Made by a program: the position numbers and the translations under genes. Under the pieces are notes generated by a model that worked only from the letters and a program-made list of their open reading frames with translations, ran no database searches and was not told the DNA's origin. From Rickettsiales bacterium (GTDB lineage Bacteria > Pseudomonadota > Alphaproteobacteria > Rickettsiales > Deianiraeaceae), in contig CANDYN010000018.1 in the NCBI GenBank assembly GCA_947424985.1, positions 1 to 14,372 of the forward strand: 14,372 nucleotides of DNA, given 5' to 3'. Each line of letters starts with the position of its first letter. Positions within the stretch are counted from its first letter, which is position 1. Positions 8,568 to 14,372 of this stretch are shown here, piece by piece.

Positions 8568-8595
8568 TTGATTAGTATTTTTTATAACGTATATT
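8568..8595 (+). promoter_or_regulatory. Candidate sigma-70 promoter of trxA-mdh
   Basis: TTGATT at 8568-8573 (4 of 6 to TTGACA) is separated by 16 bp from TATATT at 8590-8595 (5 of 6 to TATAAT). Both lie in the 68-bp secF-trxA gap, about 22 bases before the trxA start. The position and spacing fit a housekeeping promoter driving trxA and mdh. The surrounding DNA is very AT-rich, so the match is suggestive only. Confidence 0.45.
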
Positions 8596-8617
8596 ACTTT
8601 GAGTATTTTTTATTGAG

Positions 8618-8932
8618 ATGGCAATGGAAATTGATGAATCTGACTTTGAAAGCAAAGTTTTAAACAATAGTAAACCTGTGTTGGTTGATTTTTGGGCTCC
8701 ATGGTGCGGACCATGTAAACAAATTGCGCCAATTTTAACTGAAATCTCAAAAGAAGAAGATGGCTTTGATGTCGTAAAAATAAACGTTGATGAATGTCAA
8801 AATATCGCAATGCAATATAGAATTCAAAGCATTCCGTCTCTCATGGTTTTCAAAGATGGTGAAGTGGTCGCAACAAGAGTTGGCGGAGCTGATAAAAAAA
8901 CATTAACAGCTTGGGTTCATGCAAATATATAA
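8618..8932 (+). CDS. trxA: Thioredoxin
   Basis: Small cytoplasmic disulfide reductase that is recycled by thioredoxin reductase and supplies electrons to ribonucleotide reductase and other targets. It has 104 residues, the standard single-domain length. The active site WCGPC is at 29-33, preceded by VDFWAPW, and the cis-proline loop is SIPSLMVF with Pro73. The conserved GG near the C-terminus (89-90) is also present. It has no signal peptide, so it is cytoplasmic. Two starts are possible: ATG at 8618, and ATG at 8624 (Met3), which sits about 6 bases after GAG at 8615-8617 and so has the better-placed weak Shine-Dalgarno. The difference is two residues. mdh follows after only 9 bp, so the two genes are very likely one transcript. 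Confidence 0.97.
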   Translation: MAMEIDESDFESKVLNNSKPVLVDFWAPWCGPCKQIAPILTEISKEEDGFDVVKINVDECQNIAMQYRIQSIPSLMVFKDGEVVATRVGGADKKTLTAWVHANI

Positions 8933-8941
8933 TTTAATAAT

Positions 8942-9889
8942 ATGTCGAAAAAAAAAATATCTTTAATAGGCGGAGGTCAAATTGGTGGAACGATTGCACA
9001 CTTAATATCTCTTAAAAATCTAGGAGATATCCTGATTTTAGATAGAAAATTGGAATTCGCGCAAGGAAAGGCGCTTGATATCTCTCAGTCAAATCATATT
9101 TTCGGACTTGACGCAAAAATAACAGGAACCGATAATTATAAAGATATCGCAAATAGTGATGTTATAGTTGTTACAGCCGGAATCCCAAGACAACCTGGAA
9201 TGAGCCGAGATGATCTAATCAATATAAATTACGCAGTAATAAAAGATGTTGCGGAAAACGTTGCAAAATATTCACCGAATGCGTTGGTAATAGTAATAAC
9301 AAATCCGCTTGATGCAATGGTTTATACCTTTGAGAAAATCAGCAAAATGCCATCGAATAAAATTATAGGAATGGCCGGGATTCTTGACACTGCGAGATTT
9401 TGTCACTTTTTATCAGAAGAATTTGGGGTTTCAAAAAAGGAAGTTTCAGCAATGGTACTCGGTGGACACGGAGACACTATGATTCCAGTCTTAAATTCAT
9501 CATTTATTGCGGGAATTTCCGTTCCGGAATTCGCAAAAAAAGTTGGTATTAGTCATGAAAGACTTGAGCAAATCGTCCAAAGAACACGAGATGGCGGAGC
9601 TGAAATTGTTAAACTTTTAGGAAATGGATCAGCTTATTACGCACCGGCAACTGCAGCAATTGCCATGCTTGAAAGTTATATTTTTGATCAAAAAAGAATA
9701 CTACCTTGTGCAGTAAAACTAAGTGGTGAATATGGAATTCATGATTTACATATCGGTGTTCCAATTATAATTGGTAAAAATGGATGTGAAAAAATTATCG
9801 AAGTTAGCTTAACAGAAAGTGAAAAATCAGCCCTAGCTAAATCTGTTGAAAGCGTTAAAGTTTTAAAAGATATTATTGATAAACTTTAA
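8942..9889 (+). CDS. mdh: Malate dehydrogenase (NAD-dependent, LDH-like type)
   Basis: Interconverts malate and oxaloacetate with NAD in the TCA cycle; 315 residues, typical. The Rossmann motif GGGQIG is at 10-15, with the NAD-ribose Asp34 in ILILDR. Substrate-loop arginines are R83 and R89 in IPRQPGMSR, and the third is R152. The catalytic pair is Asp149 (GILDTAR) and His176 (GGHGDTM). NPLD (121-124) carries the conserved Asn. Arg83 in the specificity loop, where lactate dehydrogenases have Gln, favours malate over lactate. This LDH-like form is the one usual in alphaproteobacteria, unlike the E. coli type. The gene begins 9 bp after trxA and ends 4 bp before the convergent zapA-like gene. 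No TCA partner such as sucCD is adjacent in the window. Confidence 0.97.
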   Translation: MSKKKISLIGGGQIGGTIAHLISLKNLGDILILDRKLEFAQGKALDISQSNHIFGLDAKITGTDNYKDIANSDVIVVTAGIPRQPGMSRDDLININYAVIKDVAENVAKYSPNALVIVITNPLDAMVYTFEKISKMPSNKIIGMAGILDTARFCHFLSEEFGVSKKEVSAMVLGGHGDTMIPVLNSSFIAGISVPEFAKKVGISHERLEQIVQRTRDGGAEIVKLLGNGSAYYAPATAAIAMLESYIFDQKRILPCAVKLSGEYGIHDLHIGVPIIIGKNGCEKIIEVSLTESEKSALAKSVESVKVLKDIIDKL

Positions 9890-9893
9890 TATC

Positions 9894-10301
9894 TCATTTA
9901 ACTGCTTTTATTTTTTCCTCAATTTCCGTTATTTTAGCTAGTAATCCTGTAACAATATACTTCTTTATCGTAACAGATTCATTGTCAAAAAGATCATCTT
10001 CTTCTGCGGAAGACTCCTGAGTCGAAGACAAAGAATCAATAATATCAACTTTGGAACCGTCATTTTCAAAATTTTCACTGTTTTTTTGCTCCTTGAGTTT
10101 GATTTTTAAATCCGAAATTTCACCAAGTGCCAAGATTGACGCAAAAACAATCGCAGTTTGATTATCTATTCCACTTACGGCGCTTAAAACAGCATTCACC
10201 CTTTTGTTTAAATCGGCTCCAAGGGTTTTAATTGAACTACTTGAAGCTGAATCGCATTCTATCGAAAAAATTTTCTGTCCAATTGGTATATCAATATTCA
10301 T
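9894..10301 (-). CDS. zapA: ZapA-like cell division protein
   Basis: ZapA binds FtsZ and bundles protofilaments in the Z-ring. This 135-residue protein opens with the family pattern: a short strand pair (MNIDIPIGQKIFSIEC), then a helix with LGADLNKRV (27-35), then a hydrophobic helix (about 47-70) like the conserved (T/A)-x-(M/F)AxLxLAxEL of ZapA. The C-terminus (about 110-135) is a further charged helix that could continue the coiled coil. Between them lies an acidic, Ser/Asp/Glu-rich stretch (about 73-109) that makes the protein longer than usual ZapA (about 100-110). Its ATG overlaps the TGA of folD as ATGA, implying translational coupling. It converges on mdh with a 4-bp gap. The family call rests on pattern similarity only; another small coiled-coil protein is possible. 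Confidence 0.72.
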   Translation of the reverse strand: MNIDIPIGQKIFSIECDSASSSSIKTLGADLNKRVNAVLSAVSGIDNQTAIVFASILALGEISDLKIKLKEQKNSENFENDGSKVDIIDSLSSTQESSAEEDDLFDNESVTIKKYIVTGLLAKITEIEEKIKAVK

Positions 10302-11170
10302 ATACTAAGTAAATATTTAAAACTATCAACAATATTTTTCATTAAGGCTGCGACGGTCATTTGCCCTACTCCACCGGGAACCGGAGTTATAAACTTTGCC
10401 TTTTCAAAACAACCCAAGTCAACATCTCCACAAAGTTTTTCATTTTCATCAAAACTAATTCCAATATCAAATAAAATTGCACCATCTTTTATCATTTCTT
10501 TCTTGATAAAACTTTTCTTGCCAACGCCAGAAAATATCAAATCCGCTTCTAACATTTCACGAGAAAAATCACCTGCCTCACTATGTGCAATTTGAACAAA
10601 AGCGCCTCTTTGAAGCAACATGGCCGAAAGTGGCTTTCCAACTATATTCGAACGATTTATTATCAAACATTTCTTCCCACGAACGTCAATTTTATATTCA
10701 TCAAGTAAAATCATGCAACCAAGCGGAGTACATGGAGTATTAAAAAACCGAGTATCTTTACTAAACCCCAAGTTTAAAAAACCGGCGTTTAAAGCTGACA
10801 ATCCATCCACATCTTTTGCAAAATTTATTAAATTGCATACATGCTTTGCGTCGATTTGCGTCGGAAGAGGAAGCTGTAAAATTAACGCATGAGTTGATTG
10901 ATCTTCGTTAATTTTTAAAATTAAACTTTCAAGCTCCAAACTTGATACATCTCGTGAAATTTTATGAAGCTTTACCTCAATTCCAATCTCATTTGCTATT
11001 TTAATTTTTCTATTTACATAAAGTGAGCTAGCTTGACTTTCATTTGCCAATATTATTTCAAACTTCGGCCTTTTTCCTGTCGATTTATAAATATTTTCAA
11101 GTTCTATTTTAAGCTCTGTATATATCTTTTGGGCAATTTTTTTTCCATCTATTATTTTTTTTACTTCCAT
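10298..11170 (-). CDS. folD: Bifunctional methylenetetrahydrofolate dehydrogenase/cyclohydrolase
   Basis: Converts 5,10-methylene-THF to 10-formyl-THF in two steps with NADP, supplying formyl groups for purines and initiator tRNA. It has 290 residues, close to the usual 285-300. The catalytic Tyr51 and Lys55 lie in SLYVNRK. Other motifs are QLPLP (99-103), KDVDGL (119-124), TPCTPLG (145-151), RSNIVGKP (173-180), HS (196-197) and PVPGGVGQMT (263-272). Small departures are Asn172 where GRSNIVGKP has Gly, and PGGVGQ for the more common PGGVGP. The essential residues remain, so it should be active. The next gene, zapA-like, begins within its stop codon. It diverges from kdsD across a 58-bp gap that contains a short inverted repeat. 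Confidence 0.97.
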   Translation of the reverse strand: MEVKKIIDGKKIAQKIYTELKIELENIYKSTGKRPKFEIILANESQASSLYVNRKIKIANEIGIEVKLHKISRDVSSLELESLILKINEDQSTHALILQLPLPTQIDAKHVCNLINFAKDVDGLSALNAGFLNLGFSKDTRFFNTPCTPLGCMILLDEYKIDVRGKKCLIINRSNIVGKPLSAMLLQRGAFVQIAHSEAGDFSREMLEADLIFSGVGKKSFIKKEMIKDGAILFDIGISFDENEKLCGDVDLGCFEKAKFITPVPGGVGQMTVAALMKNIVDSFKYLLSI

Positions 11171-11188
11171 TTTATTTTTAATATATTA

Positions 11189-11200
11189 TGAAACATTTCA
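11189..11200. repeat. Short perfect inverted repeat in folD-kdsD gap
   Basis: TGAAA-CA-TTTCA is a perfect 5-bp inverted repeat with a 2-bp spacer, near the centre of the 58-bp divergent intergenic region. It could be a dimeric regulator site acting on both genes. Short palindromes arise easily by chance in DNA this AT-rich, so only the structure is asserted. Confidence 0.3.
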
Positions 11201-11228
11201 AAAACTATAGTGTATTTTTTTAAAATCA

Positions 11229-12188
11229 ATGATATTTTTAGACCAAGTATTAAAAGTTGTTGAAAATGCGAAAAAAGGCGTTGCTTCGCTTGAAAAAGTA
11301 GTGAAATCAAAAGAATTTGAATTGGCTGTCGATACAGTTTTTTACACGCGTGGAAAGATTATTATATCCGGTGTTGGAAAAAGTGGGAATGTAGCAAAAA
11401 AAATAGCATCAACAATGGCGTCACTTGGAATCAAAGCTATGTTTTTACATCCAACCGAGGCAAGCCATGGAGATCTTGGAATTATAAGTGAGGGAGATAC
11501 AGCAATATTGCTTTCAAAATCTGGTACCAGCATTGAACTTGAGGACATTATACGATACTCGAAATCAATCGGCATTCCAATTATTTCTTTTATAATGAAC
11601 AGTGAGTCTTTTTTAGCAAAAGAATCTGATTTTCCATTAATTTTAGATAATATCGAGGATGGTTTTGGAGAAATTTCATCGGCACCAATGAGCTCAATGA
11701 CAACCATGCTCACCCTTGGAGACGCAATTTCAGCAGCTGTGGCGTTAAGAAAGAATGTATCAAGAAATGAATATAAAATTTTCCATCCGGGTGGAAAAAT
11801 TGGAAAAAGTATGACAAAGTTAAAATACATGATGAGAAGCGATCCTTTGCAAATTCCACTTGTAAATAAAGAGGCGAATTTACAAGATGTAATACTTGAA
11901 ATAACGCAAAAAACCCTTGGAATCGTTGGAGTTTTAGATGGAAACTCCTTAATTGGAATCATAACAGACGGAGATTTAAGAAGGTATCTTTCAAAAAATG
12001 GACTAAAAGATATAAAAGCTTTAGAAATTGCAACCAAAAATTTTAAATATTTAATACCAAATATTTTCGTCGACGAAGCCGTTGAGTTTTTAACACAAAA
12101 TAAAATCACATCTTCTTTTGTGTTAGATGAAAACAAATCAGTCTGCGGTGTTGTGAATATACATGATTTGTTTAAGCAGATTAAATAA
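11229..12188 (+). CDS. kdsD: Arabinose-5-phosphate isomerase (KdsD/KpsF/GutQ family)
   Basis: Interconverts ribulose-5-phosphate and arabinose-5-phosphate, the first step of Kdo synthesis for the LPS inner core. It has 319 residues, standard length. An N-terminal SIS sugar-isomerase domain (about 30-180) shows GVGKSGN (48-54), HPTEASHGDLG (74-84), SKSGTS (96-101) and SAPMSS (151-156). FHPGGKIG (185-192) carries the conserved His of this family and leads into two C-terminal CBS domains (about 200-255 and 265-319). The second residue after KSG is Asn where many members have His. kdsA, kdsB and waaA are not in the window. With lpxB it indicates that the organism makes LPS. It is transcribed divergently from folD; the TATAGT at 11206-11211 could be a -10, but no good -35 accompanies it. 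kdsD and kpsF cannot be told apart here. Confidence 0.94.
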   Translation: MIFLDQVLKVVENAKKGVASLEKVVKSKEFELAVDTVFYTRGKIIISGVGKSGNVAKKIASTMASLGIKAMFLHPTEASHGDLGIISEGDTAILLSKSGTSIELEDIIRYSKSIGIPIISFIMNSESFLAKESDFPLILDNIEDGFGEISSAPMSSMTTMLTLGDAISAAVALRKNVSRNEYKIFHPGGKIGKSMTKLKYMMRSDPLQIPLVNKEANLQDVILEITQKTLGIVGVLDGNSLIGIITDGDLRRYLSKNGLKDIKALEIATKNFKYLIPNIFVDEAVEFLTQNKITSSFVLDENKSVCGVVNIHDLFKQIK

Positions 12189-12211
12189 AATCTAAGCTAT
12201 TTTCTTGATCA

Positions 12212-14372
12212 CTATTTAACAGGAGTCCCCACTTGTTGAGCTGTTGCATCTTTTTTACCATCTTTATTAAAATATTTTCGCTGTGCTTCTTGCTTTTGAG
12301 CTATTATTTTAGCTTTGTCAGTTCCACGTACCTCAGTCACCCCATTACCCCCTCTCTTATAAACGCTATTGTTATCATTGTATACAAGATTTGCTGCGTG
12401 TTCTTGATTACCCCTACCACTAATAACATAGGTATTTTCCTCACCACTGCGTGCCTTCCCCATCCCCACCTTTCTAACCACTGCTGACTTCGATAACTCA
12501 CTCGAAGTAATCATTGCTGTTTCTTGTCCGTTTAACAATGTTTTATCTACAAAGTTTGAAAATCTATTGTAAGGTCTACCTAAAAGACCCGTCTGGACGC
12601 GATCATAATCACTCTTTAATTTACTATGAACATTCTGTAAAATTTTCATTCCACTTGTAATATCACGAATTTCCATGCTATACGCATTACCCTCCTTGTC
12701 CTTAAATTCACTGTCATTCATCACGTCTCTCTGTGCCTCCAATGAAAGACTAGAAAAAAGAGCGCTAAACTCTGCCTCAGTCATTGATTTTTCTTCACCA
12801 TTTTTCTTTAAAATATATTTCGACGTTGTAGCTGTTACAGTGGTCTCAACATCTTGTTTTTTCTTTCGAGCAACTATCCCGGCAAGAATTAATAGTAACG
12901 CCGCAGGGGCCAATCCAACCCATCTCAGGCGTTTATCAATATTCTTTCCATATGTAACCTTTGTATATTTTTCATATGGAGCATTTTTATATTTATATTC
13001 GTTGTATCCTCCTGATGCCTTCATTTCTGCCTTATCAAGATCTGACATTTCTTCTAACGCGACTGGATTTTTAATTACAAACTCCGTGCTTTCCCCATAA
13101 ACCGCATTTGATAAATTACCCGGTCTTTGTTGAAACTCCAAAGATGCATCTTTATTACCCATATTCCGATTCAGCTCAGACATCTCATACATAAGATTCG
13201 GACTGGTTATACTGTTTTTTGTATAAGCGTTATATTCAGTACGAATCTCATTTCGACGCCATTTCGGCAACTCATCAAAACCACCAGCCTCCTCAATCTC
13301 TAAATTTAGATTGTGCATTTTATTGGCCTCAGGAATCTGCGAATTCATAGCCTTGTTATACTCCGCAGATGTCATTCCATTTGGATACTGTGCAATAAAA
13401 TCCTTTTGTATTTTTAACCTCTTAGCCCGATCTTCTTTCTCCAGAAGAAACTTTTTTTGCTCTTCAGTAAGATTCTTATTATTTTTTACATAGTTAGTAT
13501 AATCAGGCTCTCCTTTTGCGTGATTTTCAGATAATTTTGTTTGTTCATCCAAACTAAACATAGACTTAGTTGTATTTGGCGTGGTCGTTTTATTCAATAT
13601 TACCGCCTCACCTATCCCTTGCTCGTAATTTGTATTATCTAATCCTTGCTGGTTCAATAAAAAAACTTGCTGTTCCGGAGTAAAATTATTTTTTACATAT
13701 ACAACATATGAGGCATCTCCTTTAGCATGTTCTATTGCCAACTGATTTTCCTGCGTCTGGGTAAACATATCCGTTGTTCCATTTGCGTTTGTTGCATGAT
13801 GTAATGAATTTGTATAAAGAAATTCATCAAGATTATTCGACGTTACTTGCTCTCGCTTTATCGCACCAAGCTTTGTATGTCTATTTCTCCATCCCATGAA
13901 TTGATCCTCTGTTAGGTTTTCTATTGGTATTTTTTTACCACTACTGTCCAAAACCGGATCCGTGTTATATGTAGTTATTACTTGATTAGTCCAATATGTT
14001 GCTGTTCCACCCTCCAAAATTTCTTTTGTTTGTGAACCACTTATTGCCGTATTATAGCCCGCCATATTTTGTGTTTTTTGATTTAATAGAAAATATTTCT
14101 GCTCTTCAGTTAAATTAGTTGATTTAGTAATGTATGTTTTATAATCAGCATCACTTTTTGTTGTATATGCGGTCTTTAGTTCCGCTTCTTGTTCTGGAGA
14201 AAACATATCTGATCCGGCTACATTCTTCTTTGAATCTAGCATTGTTGTTCCATAGGTTGTTTTATCAGTACCTTGTTTGGCTATAAGATATGCCTCTTGA
14301 TCATCGGTAAGATTGGTACTATCTTTAACATATTGTATATAATCAGCATCATTTTTTGCTAGACGTGCGGCT
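12212..14372 (-). CDS. Unrecognised repeat-containing membrane protein, 5' end beyond window
   Basis: I do not recognise this protein. The frame is open from its stop at 12212 to the window edge (719 residues visible). An internal ATG at 14242 is not a credible start, because a repeat unit continues upstream of it. Numbering from the first visible residue, about 1-330 hold tandem degenerate repeats marked by DADY-x2-Y and LTEEQ-x2-FLL. A hydrophilic helical region rich in Asn, Glu, Lys and Tyr follows (330-480). A single predicted membrane helix lies at about 483-501 (WVGLAPAALLLILAGIVA), bounded by basic residues on both sides, then a polar C-terminal region of about 220 residues without recognised motifs. 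Cysteine is absent from the visible part. A surface or envelope-anchored repeat protein is a reasonable inference, but neither topology nor export signal can be judged without the N-terminus. It converges on kdsD with a 23-bp gap and no terminator hairpin. Confidence 0.85.
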   Translation of the reverse strand, partial: AARLAKNDADYIQYVKDSTNLTDDQEAYLIAKQGTDKTTYGTTMLDSKKNVAGSDMFSPEQEAELKTAYTTKSDADYKTYITKSTNLTEEQKYFLLNQKTQNMAGYNTAISGSQTKEILEGGTATYWTNQVITTYNTDPVLDSSGKKIPIENLTEDQFMGWRNRHTKLGAIKREQVTSNNLDEFLYTNSLHHATNANGTTDMFTQTQENQLAIEHAKGDASYVVYVKNNFTPEQQVFLLNQQGLDNTNYEQGIGEAVILNKTTTPNTTKSMFSLDEQTKLSENHAKGEPDYTNYVKNNKNLTEEQKKFLLEKEDRAKRLKIQKDFIAQYPNGMTSAEYNKAMNSQIPEANKMHNLNLEIEEAGGFDELPKWRRNEIRTEYNAYTKNSITSPNLMYEMSELNRNMGNKDASLEFQQRPGNLSNAVYGESTEFVIKNPVALEEMSDLDKAEMKASGGYNEYKYKNAPYEKYTKVTYGKNIDKRLRWVGLAPAALLLILAGIVARKKKQDVETTVTATTSKYILKKNGEEKSMTEAEFSALFSSLSLEAQRDVMNDSEFKDKEGNAYSMEIRDITSGMKILQNVHSKLKSDYDRVQTGLLGRPYNRFSNFVDKTLLNGQETAMITSSELSKSAVVRKVGMGKARSGEENTYVISGRGNQEHAANLVYNDNNSVYKRGGNGVTEVRGTDKAKIIAQKQEAQRKYFNKDGKKDATAQQVGTPVK
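13388..14371 (-). repeat. Tandem degenerate protein repeats, five units of about 66-77 residues
   Basis: The N-terminal visible part of the right-edge protein repeats a module. A full unit begins (D/S)MF(S/T)-x3-Q-x2-L, continues with K-x-(D/E)-x-(D/S)-Y-x2-Y(V/I), and then L-T-(E/D)-(E/D)-Q-x2-(F/Y)-L(L/I). The LTxxQ element occurs at visible residues 21 (LTDDQ), 87 (LTEEQ), 153 (LTEDQ, in an otherwise eroded unit), 230 (FTPEQ) and 301 (LTEEQ), giving spacings of 66, 66, 77 and 71. The first unit is cut by the window edge, so more copies may lie beyond it. The units differ in sequence, so this is an old protein-level repeat and not a recent DNA duplication. Confidence 0.8.

Noticed and set aside
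11342..12136. Long open frame on the minus strand (264 codons) opposite kdsD.
   Set aside because: It lies wholly antisense to a well-supported SIS/CBS protein, is rich in Ser, Phe and Ile as expected for a shadow, and shows no family motif.
12189..12211. Bidirectional terminator between kdsD and the repeat protein.
   Set aside because: No stable stem-loop followed by a T-run can be formed in the 23-bp gap. The other convergent junctions (1083-1086, 9890-9893) have no room for one either.
14240..14242. ATG at 14242 as the start of the repeat protein.
   Set aside because: The frame stays open to the window edge, and the upstream 43 residues contain a clear repeat unit (DADY and LTDDQ), so the gene starts beyond the window.

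Overview
This is a low-GC, densely packed stretch of bacterial chromosome, with gaps mostly under 75 bp. It carries mainly single-copy housekeeping genes and one unfamiliar repeat-containing protein. The LPS genes (lpxB, kdsD/kpsF), a ZapA-type division protein and an LDH-like malate dehydrogenase indicate a Gram-negative. The strong AT bias, the scrambled operons and the overall protein character suggest an alphaproteobacterium with a reduced or rearranged genome, of the Rickettsiales or Holosporales kind. That placement is inference from gene content and style. No rRNA, tRNA, insertion sequence, phage gene or CRISPR array was seen.

Layout. (1) rsmH on + (109-1086) meets ftsI on - (1083-2924) tail to tail with a 4-bp overlap. 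(2) A minus-strand series is transcribed as rfbA (5576-6442), then infB (2887-5502), then ftsI; ftsI starts inside the end of infB. (3) Diverging from rfbA are lpxB (6505-7629) and secF (7674-8549), followed by trxA (8618-8932) and mdh (8942-9889), probably from a separate promoter before trxA. (4) A convergent minus-strand pair, folD then a zapA-like gene, is joined by an ATGA overlap. (5) kdsD/kpsF (11229-12188) diverges from folD. (6) A large minus-strand reading frame (12212 to the window edge) runs off the right end. It encodes tandem degenerate repeats of about 66-77 residues, one predicted membrane helix and a C-terminal region of about 220 residues that I do not recognise.

Functions. 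The genes serve cell division and septal wall synthesis (rsmH beside its usual partner ftsI, and zapA), outer-membrane glycolipid and surface sugar synthesis (lpxB, kdsD, rfbA), translation initiation (infB), protein export (secF), redox and central metabolism (trxA, mdh) and one-carbon metabolism (folD). The usual operons (dcw cluster, nusA-infB-rbfA, secDF, rfbBDAC, lpxA-lpxB) are all broken up here.

The least ordinary points are the repeat protein at the right edge, an FtsI whose third active-site motif reads KGG instead of KTG, several departures from consensus in LpxB, and the folD-zapA coupling. I saw no convincing new multi-gene system.
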